NCBI GenBank assembly: GCA_964618785.1
Contig: CAZUCY010000190.1
Span: forward strand, 1 to 5,301
Reading direction: 5' to 3'
DNA: 5,301 nt
Source: FEN-1297 sp964618785
GTDB taxonomy: Bacteria; Bacteroidota; Ignavibacteria; Ignavibacteriales; Ignavibacteriaceae
The notes below the pieces were generated by a model, which saw nothing but the letters and a program-made list of their open reading frames with translations, did not search any database and was not told the origin of the DNA. The translations under genes were made by a program, and so were the position numbers. The stretch's first letter is position 1. Each line of letters begins with the position of its first letter. Shown piece by piece: positions 1 to 5,301 of this stretch.

Positions 1-728
1 AAAAAACGGGTTATCATTTCATCAATTAATGTTTTAAGCTTTAAAGAAGGAAACAAAGTATAAGCATGAACTACTCCATCCATAAATATAAAATCACAAC
101 CAACATCTGAAGATAAATTCCAACTGTTAACAAGATTTTGGGATGTGCCTGTCATTTCTCCGGTATTTTTTATACGATTTGCAGGATCAATAGGATAGTT
201 CTTATGAAATCCTCTTGTTGGCAGCGCCAGGTTTTTTATAATATCTTTAATATATTTTTTGACTTCAGGGTCTTTCTTCCACTCATAATATTCACATAAT
301 CCCCTAAGCAGCCAGCCATGTCCCGAAAGCTGTTGTTCATTAATTGTATTTTCATATATTTGACCAAGATATCCTTTTACGTTCATCTTTTTGGGAAGCA
401 TCTGCATTATCTTTTCCAGATATATTGGAGTTCGATGAGTTGCACGGGCCTCGAGCACCAATCCTAAAATTATCCTCCCCTCTTTATCGCCTGCCCATAC
501 ATCAGGAGTTGAGTGTTTATAATCGAGGAAGACATTTTCTGGTTGATAAATATCGCTTTCAAGACGATCAAAATTTTTCATTGCACGGATTAAAAGCTCA
601 CCCCCGATCGCGATGTTTGAGAACTCAATTGGAATGGGTACGTTAACATTTTGATTCTTTTTATTCTGTCCTGAACAAATTCCTAAAAAGAAAGGAACTA
701 TTAATAAACACAATAATAATTTTTTCAT
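1..728 (-). CDS. Secreted DUF1680/GH127-like (alpha/alpha)6 glycosidase, N-terminal part
   Basis: The frame opens with ATG at 728-726 and stays open to the left edge, giving 242 residues; the C-terminal part is outside the window. The N-terminus (KK, then a hydrophobic run to about residue 17, then CSGQ) is a signal peptide; Cys18 in LGIC is a weak lipobox candidate. The mature part is mostly helical and shows WAGDKEGRIILGL at 78-90, a GYLGQIY turn at 119-125, QQLSGHGWLLRGLCEYYEW at 132-150, YPIDP at 178-182 and LSSDVGCDFIFMDG at 205-218. Order and spacing match the first hairpins of DUF1680/GH127-type proteins, whose characterised members remove beta-L-arabinofuranose. The catalytic Cys and Glu of that family lie further on and cannot be checked, so the activity is inferred. 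It begins 44 bp after the broken GH43 gene and is likely co-transcribed with it. An unrelated six-hairpin glycosidase family is the main alternative. Confidence 0.7.
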   Translation of the reverse strand, partial: MKKLLLCLLIVPFFLGICSGQNKKNQNVNVPIPIEFSNIAIGGELLIRAMKNFDRLESDIYQPENVFLDYKHSTPDVWAGDKEGRIILGLVLEARATHRTPIYLEKIMQMLPKKMNVKGYLGQIYENTINEQQLSGHGWLLRGLCEYYEWKKDPEVKKYIKDIIKNLALPTRGFHKNYPIDPANRIKNTGEMTGTSQNLVNSWNLSSDVGCDFIFMDGVVHAYTLFPSLKLKTLIDEMITRF

Positions 729-772
729 TTTATAAGGGAATAAATTATTTATCAGTTTGTAATTATGTTTAA

Positions 773-2292
773 TCATAATAATTCACCGCTGTACTGTTGT
801 AATACAATATCCGGCAATCTGCCTTCTATTAGTCCTATATCTATATAGACGGGCTCAATATTTTTCTTTATAAAAACAGAAAGTAAATTCTCACCTTTGT
901 TTAAATAAATTTGTTTAATAGGTATAATTTTATAATTCATAACAGATTCTTTTTGATTAAATACTTCAACGCCATTTAAATATATTTGTGCATTCCCGTT
1001 ATTATAGACTAAAAGCTTTAGAGAATCTTCAATCGGCTTGTTAACATATAAACTGCGGCGACACCATAAACTGTCGGTTTTAATAGCAGTTCCTAATACA
1101 GCACCCGGCGTCTTTTCAGATATATATCCTATTCCACCACTTCCAATGTCCCAAAATTTATCACTGAATTTCTCAGTATTCCAACTGCTGTCTTGTGGTA
1201 AAACAGTTGTAAAACGCCATGGTTTATAAGGAAATATTTTTGACGGTGAGACGTATCCGTTAGACAAAATATCAATCGGGACAATACCCGGCTGCTGTTC
1301 CCAGGGAACCATAGAGCCGCTGCCAAATATTGTCGACCACCACTGCCCGTTATTATCTATAAAAAAATTATTATGCCCACCGTATGGAACTGCAACATGC
1401 CTATGAGAGTAAATTCCGTTTATATTGTCCGCGACAAGTACTTCACAATCATAACTTTCAGAAAGCTTTGCTTTAGCAAAATTTTTTGGATTTACTACCG
1501 CTATGCTTAAAATATATTTCCCATTTATCTTATACATAGAAGATCCTTCACACCATGTTTTCTGGTCAACTGCAAAATCATGCGGTTTTCCTGCTAAAGC
1601 GCTGAGGTCATCTTTGAGAGGAGCATATTTATCTCCGCCCCATAATAAATAAATTGTGCCGTCATCGTCCTGGAAAAGAGAAGGATCGATTATATCGGCA
1701 ATCGGGCATTCTTTTTTAACATCAAGATAAGGCCCTTCTGCGTTGCCGGTTGTACTTTTTAATATTCCTATACCTGTATAATTCATACTATAACAGATCC
1801 AATATGTCCCTTTAAAATAGTGCAGTTCGGGAGCCCAGACAGCACGAACCGGTTTTGAATTTTTTTCCAAAAAAAGGTGAAATCCGGAATTCCTTTGCCC
1901 AAGCTGCATCTTTTTCAAGACTCCAGACAAGCCCCTATTAAATCTGCCAATTTCCACATTTTTATTCCGGCATTTTTCTGCCATACTTGAGATCCGCCGA
2001 TTGTTCCAATCAAATAAAAGATATTGTCAGGTCCTTTAAATATATAAGGATCTCGCAAAAAGTAATTCATTAACATTCTGGCTGGTACACCTAATGGCGT
2101 GCTTGCTTCGCGAGCTGTGGGCACATGTACTCTTTGTGATGTATCATTAAAAGCCGGCCATAGTATTGATATAGTCTTATCATACGATTCATTATATGAT
2201 TTTAAGTTAGGATTTAAATCATTTATAGTCTGGGCGTACAATGCTGAAGCTATCAACATTATTAATAATAAAATATTTTTGAATTTTCTCAT
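773..2292 (-). pseudogene. GH43 glycosidase with C-terminal jelly-roll domain, broken by two frame lesions
   Basis: One gene is spread over three frames. Frame A (2292 to about 1936) gives a signal peptide ending ALYAQ at 17-21, then RMLMNYFLRDPYIF with general base Asp81, and KMWKLADLI; it stops with TGA at 1915-1917. Frame B (1934 to about 1875) gives GLVWSLEKDAAWAKEF and ISPF. Frame C (about 1876 to 773) gives LEKNSKPVRAVWAPELHYF, IIDPSLFQDDDG (second acid, Asp100 of the frame-C reading), WCEGSSMYK (general acid Glu146), GGHNNFF (His204), and a C-terminal domain from about residue 268 with DIGSGG, WCRRSLYV, AQIYLNGVEVF and YIDIGL, resembling jelly-roll sugar-binding domains. Lesion 1 lies at the GGGG of 1935-1932, where the usual NW-xx-L of the family is also missing, as if about 14 bases were lost. 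Lesion 2 is one extra base in the 7-base run at 1869-1875. All catalytic residues survive, so decay is recent or the lesions are sequence errors. The Met at 1984 of frame C is a false start. Confidence 0.85.
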
Positions 2293-2326
2293 ACCAGGAA
2301 ACAGAATTATAGATAGTATTAAAAAA

Positions 2327-3340
2327 TTATTTATTTTCTTTCAATATTATATTATCACCGGTGTCGATCAATTGAATGAAGTGTGCCCGTTCATCAGGAT
2401 CGTTGTTTGGCTGATGAAATGACAACATTAATCTACCATCGAATGTTCTAAAAATCATTGAGTGGCCGCCGTCTTTATTAAAAAGAGGTTTTTTATCCTG
2501 CTGCCAAGGTCCCAGAATACTACCGCTGACTGACCTGGCTATGCCGACACAATATTTTTTATTGGAATCGAAACTGGACCAGATCATTAATAGAATACCT
2601 TTACTGGTTTTATATAAAAACGGCCCATCGGTTACATAGCTTGAATAAACATTTCCAATTTCATCTTTTTCACCTAAATCAGCTACCCAGGGTGCATCAC
2701 CTGCTTTGAATAGGGTTACAGGATTTTTTTCAAATGCCGACAAATCTTTTTTTAACGGGGCAAGCTCAATAGTTCCATTTCCAGTCTGAATCCATTCATG
2801 GCTGAATATCATGTAAGGCTGATCTTTCTCGACCCAGAATGTACCATCAAGTGCCATCCACTTTTCAGGTGTAACCGAATGATTGTGAAATGGTTTGAAA
2901 GGCCCTAACGGAGAACCGGAAACCAAAATTTGAGTTCCCCTTTTATTCATTTTTGGCCGCCCCGGAATTGAAGGTAAAGAATCCTTAGACGTAAATGTAA
3001 CAAAAAGATAATATTTTCCCTTATATTCATGCATTTCAGGCGCCCAAACAAATCCATGCGCCCAAAAATTCTTTGGTACAATAAATACTTCTTTCGGCCC
3101 ACTCCAGCTTTTCAGATCCTTGCTTGAATATGCTTCAACACCCTGAATAGAATCCTGTTTGTTTGTCCTGTTGGTTATTGAAGCATATAGATAATAAGTA
3201 CCCGTAACGGAATCTGGATACACAAAAGGATCCCGAATATGAATATCGGATAATTTATATGTAATTTTTCCATGATTAATACCGAACATAAATGCTGATG
3301 GAATTAAAATAATATATAATATTAAAATCAGTTTTTTCAT
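2327..3340 (-). CDS. Secreted glycoside hydrolase family 43 enzyme
   Basis: A 337-residue protein with a signal peptide (KK at 2-3, hydrophobic to about residue 20), followed by a single GH43 five-bladed beta-propeller. Visible family marks are IRDPFVY with the likely general base Asp37, WAPEMHEYKGKYYLF at 99-113, LDGTFW with the likely pKa-modulating Asp165, VTDGPFLYKT at 236-245, GIARS with GPW at 266-279, and GGHSMIFRTFDGRLML at 291-306, where His293 fits the conserved propeller-centre His. GH43 enzymes cleave alpha-L-arabinofuranosyl, beta-D-xylosyl or galactosyl bonds with inversion; the specificity here cannot be told. In the position where GH43 usually has its general-acid Glu (EGP), this protein has Asp238 (DGP). 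The length fits a one-domain GH43 with no accessory module. It starts 73 bp after the BNR_4 stop and ends 34 bp ahead of the next GH43 gene. Exported, probably to the periplasm. Confidence 0.9.
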   Translation of the reverse strand: MKKLILILYIILIPSAFMFGINHGKITYKLSDIHIRDPFVYPDSVTGTYYLYASITNRTNKQDSIQGVEAYSSKDLKSWSGPKEVFIVPKNFWAHGFVWAPEMHEYKGKYYLFVTFTSKDSLPSIPGRPKMNKRGTQILVSGSPLGPFKPFHNHSVTPEKWMALDGTFWVEKDQPYMIFSHEWIQTGNGTIELAPLKKDLSAFEKNPVTLFKAGDAPWVADLGEKDEIGNVYSSYVTDGPFLYKTSKGILLMIWSSFDSNKKYCVGIARSVSGSILGPWQQDKKPLFNKDGGHSMIFRTFDGRLMLSFHQPNNDPDERAHFIQLIDTGDNIILKENK

Positions 3341-3362
3341 TAAAAATACCTTTGCAATTATT

Positions 3363-3392
3363 AAATTTTAAAAAGCAAAATTGGGGAATTGC
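3363..3392 (-). terminator. Weak hairpin between the BNR_4 and GH43 genes
   Basis: In the 73-bp gap, the minus strand reads GCAATT-CCCC-AATTTTGC (3392-3375), a short bulged stem with a CCCC loop, followed by five T and further AT-rich sequence. It could be a weak terminator, attenuator or RNA-processing site that lowers expression of the downstream glycosidases relative to the BNR_4 gene. The stem has only two G-C pairs, so it may have no function. Confidence 0.22.
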
Positions 3393-3413
3393 AGAAAATT
3401 CAGAATTTTAAAA

Positions 3414-4769
3414 TTATCGGCCGAGAATTCCGACAATCTCAGTTTTAAAATCGATAGATGTGTTGTAAATTCCGCGAAACCACACAACGCTTACTACCGA
3501 ACCATGATGCTGAGGCACAATTGGTCGAAGATTATCAATATTGGAATTAAAAGTTAATTGTGTCCACTCCCAATTATCTCCGGTTCTGGTTCCACGATAA
3601 ATCTGATACCTGCCCGTAAGGTTTTTTCCTCCGTTAACCGGGTTAACATTTGATGATATATAAACCATATTTGTATTTTCGGGATCAATTGCTATTCCGC
3701 CTGCAAAATGATTTTCTGGCACGTATAAATGACTTCCTGCGTATGCTATTTCCTGCTCTGTCCAATGTTTTGCATTATCATCCCATTCAGCATAATGATA
3801 GCGTAAATCATTCCCTACTTCATTATCTGCTGATGATATATATACTGCAACCGGATTATGTTCACTATTATATTCAATATCCCATACCCATCCCGGCCCT
3901 TTTGTACTGCCATCGTATATTTTTGTTCCTTCTTCAGTAGATATTGGATTATTTCTCGCCTCTTTTAATGATCTAATCATCGATCCGTCACTTTTGTAAA
4001 AATTACCGTCTTTATAATATATATGATATACATTGTTTTTAAGTTCTTTGCGCGGATGGCCGTCAGTATATAGTATATCAACCCTGTCTATTTCGTTATT
4101 TGCATATTTTACGTAAGGGCTTGTATCGTTTTTACCCTGTTTCATAAATTTAAAGTCTTCAGACCAATTCGTAACATCGCTATCTGATTTTATAATAGAA
4201 GGACTTTCATTAAACATCGTGAAGAAATTAAATACACAGCTATTTTCTTTGCTCAAACTTATAAGATTATTATAAGACATTCTTGATTGAAGCCCGGCAC
4301 TTTGCTCTTCCCCCCACAGAAGGGATTGTTGTTCCGTTCCCTTATTCAGGATTTCAGCTATTCTATAGTTCATTTTTAAGGATGGACTTCTGGAATATGT
4401 GGCAAGCAGTTTTCCATTCTTCAATTTTAATAAAGATGGGTAATTATGATCGTCTTTTTTAGACCAGGTACTAAGCGGATATACCCTGTAAGTATTTGTG
4501 CTATCCGCAGAATTTAATTGATACTGATTAACAACTGAATAGCCGTGTGAATCTTCGCATCCGATATAAATATTATTCCCATCTACAATAACATTTTGAC
4601 CGTTAAACCAAAGCCACGCACCGTCATCAGCTAATTTTTTTATTTCAATTTTATTATCGGATTTTATTATTGTCCCTTTTGTTTGACAGTTTGTTTCTGT
4701 CAATAAATTTAAGAAGAATAACAACAAAGTTAAAACTACAATTAATAAAGGTGTCTTAATTAATTTCAT
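3414..4769 (-). CDS. Secreted BNR_4-type beta-propeller protein, possible polysaccharide lyase or glycosidase
   Basis: A 451-residue protein with a Lys-containing N-terminus and a hydrophobic stretch at about residues 7-23, so it is probably exported. A Cys at 28 follows, but TETNC is a poor lipobox. The body matches the BNR_4 propeller family: DDGAW at 48-52, DDHNYPSLL with a Gly-Lys-Leu-Leu turn at 106-122, SYNN at 165-168, SPYVKYA then TDGHPRKE at 217-242, YHIYYKDGNFY at 248-258, GGIAIDPENTNMVYIS at 357-372 and DNLRPIVP at 412-419. This fold is shared by ulvan lyases (PL24, PL25), the rhamnose-glucuronate lyase PL27 and rhamnosidase GH145; His108 in DDHN is the kind of His used by these enzymes, though equivalence is inferred. 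The motif after DDGAW reads LWFNGQNV instead of the more usual WFxDPRA. The start has an A-rich leader and no clear Shine-Dalgarno sequence. It is first in a likely four-gene unit with two GH43 genes and a GH127-like gene. Family fairly sure, activity unknown. Confidence 0.85.
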   Translation of the reverse strand: MKLIKTPLLIVVLTLLLFFLNLLTETNCQTKGTIIKSDNKIEIKKLADDGAWLWFNGQNVIVDGNNIYIGCEDSHGYSVVNQYQLNSADSTNTYRVYPLSTWSKKDDHNYPSLLKLKNGKLLATYSRSPSLKMNYRIAEILNKGTEQQSLLWGEEQSAGLQSRMSYNNLISLSKENSCVFNFFTMFNESPSIIKSDSDVTNWSEDFKFMKQGKNDTSPYVKYANNEIDRVDILYTDGHPRKELKNNVYHIYYKDGNFYKSDGSMIRSLKEARNNPISTEEGTKIYDGSTKGPGWVWDIEYNSEHNPVAVYISSADNEVGNDLRYHYAEWDDNAKHWTEQEIAYAGSHLYVPENHFAGGIAIDPENTNMVYISSNVNPVNGGKNLTGRYQIYRGTRTGDNWEWTQLTFNSNIDNLRPIVPQHHGSVVSVVWFRGIYNTSIDFKTEIVGILGR

Positions 4770-4824
4770 TGTTATTTATTTTGTGATTTATAGTGAATGG
4801 GGAAAAATGACAATTGTTAATCCT

Positions 4825-4858
4825 CAACTATATTTTCTGCTAGATTTTAACTGGCAAA
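4825..4858 (-). promoter_or_regulatory. Weak candidate Bacteroidota-type promoter for the BNR_4 gene
   Basis: On the minus strand, TTTG at 4858-4855 is followed 22 bases later by TATAGTTG at 4832-4825. The known Bacteroides consensus is TTTG near -33 and TAnnTTTG near -7, so the second element has one mismatch and the spacing is at the long end. It would place a transcript start about 50 bases ahead of the gene starting at 4769. The TTTG overlaps the T run of the terminator candidate. In such AT-rich DNA a match of this quality can arise by chance. Confidence 0.22.
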
Positions 4859-4890
4859 AAAAAATCCGGAAGACCGTAATAGGCATTCGG
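4856..4890 (-). terminator. Probable rho-independent terminator after the CBM6 gene
   Basis: Read on the minus strand, CCGAATGCC (4890-4882) can fold on GGTCTTCCGG (4875-4866) around the loop TATTAC. The stem is imperfect, with one bulged C, one mismatch and one G-T pair. It is followed after a single A by a run of nine T at 4864-4856. The hairpin begins about 77 bases past the CBM6 stop codon. The T run is the stronger part of the evidence; the stem is only moderate. Confidence 0.5.
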
Positions 4891-4966
4891 CATTATTATT
4901 AATACAATGGCAGAAAATCAATCAAGCGTACCTTATAAATTTATCACATTTCGCCATTATACCTAA

Positions 4967-5301
4967 TCAAATGCTGAAGCTTATCCAATCCAGATGTAGC
5001 AATTCATTGCCTATCCCTTTGAAGACCAGTCGAATACTTTGTTTTTCTGCCTTATTTTTCAACGAACATTTCACTGTTTTGTATTGCCCTCCGGTATCAG
5101 GCACTTCACACTTGCCCAATAGTTGGCCATTATCGCAGTCACGCCACACCTCAATAAAGCAACTACCAGAATTTTTACATCCCACACGAAAAGTTGCCTT
5201 GCAGTTTTGCGGCATATTCATGACATTGGGGTAAATCAGGCTGCCGGAAGCTTTAACTCTCATTTCAAAGCCTTTTTCTTTGTTTTGGCGTTTTTCTGCT
5301 G
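4967..5301 (-). CDS. C-terminal end of a CBM6-containing protein (5' end outside window)
   Basis: The reading frame is open to the right edge of the window and ends at a TGA at 4967-4969, so about 111 C-terminal residues are present. The Met at 5263 is probably internal, because the in-frame residues before it (KGFE leading into MRVKASG) continue a fold seen in CBM6-type modules. The clearest family match is CEVPDTGGQYKTVKC followed by LVFKGIGNELLHLDW and a short terminal SFSI. This is the usual CBM6 ending: a VPxTGG turn, then a strand with LVFxGxG and the LDWxxF close. CBM6 modules are beta-sandwiches that bind xylan, beta-glucan or related chains and normally sit at the C-terminus of a secreted glycosidase or lyase. 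The catalytic domain is outside the window and cannot be named. The piece is rather rich in Cys (seven), which is unusual but fits an exported protein. The fold is fairly certain; the ligand is unknown. Confidence 0.8.
   Translation of the reverse strand, partial: AEKRQNKEKGFEMRVKASGSLIYPNVMNMPQNCKATFRVGCKNSGSCFIEVWRDCDNGQLLGKCEVPDTGGQYKTVKCSLKNKAEKQSIRLVFKGIGNELLHLDWISFSI

Noticed and set aside
344..646. Plus-strand open frame of 100 codons
   Set aside because: It lies opposite the GH127-like gene, whose minus-strand frame has recognisable family motifs and a signal peptide; the plus-strand translation shows no domain.
1038..1326. Short plus- and minus-strand open frames inside the broken GH43
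   Set aside because: Both overlap the jelly-roll coding frame, which has clear family motifs. They are shadows without a domain or a supported start.
1865..1940. Programmed ribosomal frameshifting as the reason for the three frames in the GH43 gene
   Set aside because: Two separate shifts would be needed within 60 bp, family residues are missing at the first, and no GH43 enzyme is known to depend on recoding. Mutation or sequence error is simpler.
2099..2422. Plus-strand open frame of 107 codons crossing the gap between the two GH43 genes
   Set aside because: It is antisense to both GH43 genes, whose conserved N-terminus and C-terminus it covers; no family is recognisable in its translation.
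773..3340. The two GH43 genes as a recent tandem duplication
   Set aside because: They share only the general GH43 marks; catalytic motifs, domain layout and surrounding sequence differ too much for a recent copy.
3650..3850. Two copies of a GATGATATATA-like string about 180 bp apart
   Set aside because: Both encode VYISS in neighbouring propeller blades of the BNR_4 protein, so the likeness reflects blade repetition at protein level and not a DNA repeat.
3650..3940. Plus-strand open frame of 96 codons inside the BNR_4 gene
   Set aside because: Antisense to a well-conserved part of the BNR_4 protein; the translation is low in complexity and rich in Tyr, Leu and His.
4971..5234. Plus-strand open frame of 87 codons opposite the CBM6 end
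   Set aside because: The minus strand encodes a clear CBM6 ending across the same bases, so this is a shadow frame.

Overview
This AT-rich window reads as part of an accessory carbohydrate-degradation cluster. All five genes lie on the minus strand, so the order of transcription is from high to low coordinates. Short Lys-rich signal peptides, starts preceded by AT-rich tracts rather than clear Shine-Dalgarno sequences, and the particular CAZyme families suggest a member of the Bacteroidota or a related free-living or gut polysaccharide degrader. No taxonomic marker, SusC/SusD pair, regulator, transposase or RNA gene is visible, so this assignment is an inference.

Layout in transcription order. 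(1) At 5301-4967 is the C-terminal end of a protein carrying a CBM6-type carbohydrate-binding module; its catalytic part lies beyond the window. A 197-bp gap follows, with a plausible intrinsic terminator and a weak Bacteroidota-type promoter candidate. (2) At 4769-3414 is a secreted BNR_4-type beta-propeller protein, the fold shared by several polysaccharide lyases and a rhamnosidase family. (3) At 3340-2327 is a secreted GH43 five-bladed propeller glycosidase with Asp where the family usually has its general-acid Glu. (4) At 2292-773 is a second, different GH43 enzyme with a C-terminal jelly-roll domain, broken by two reading-frame lesions about 60 bp apart. (5) At 728-1 is the N-terminal part of a secreted DUF1680/GH127-like (alpha/alpha)6 glycosidase that runs off the window.

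The gaps between genes 2, 3, 4 and 5 are 73, 34 and 44 bp, so these four probably form one transcription unit. Two GH43 enzymes, a GH127-like enzyme and a BNR_4 protein together suggest stepwise removal of arabinose, xylose or galactose side chains and cleavage of an acidic linkage in a plant or algal polysaccharide such as pectin, arabinoxylan or arabinogalactan protein. The exact substrate cannot be read from the sequence.

No phage, CRISPR, insertion sequence or clearly new kind of system was found. The points most worth a second look are the doubly frameshifted GH43 gene, the Asp-for-Glu position in the intact GH43, and the divergent N-terminal motif of the BNR_4 protein.
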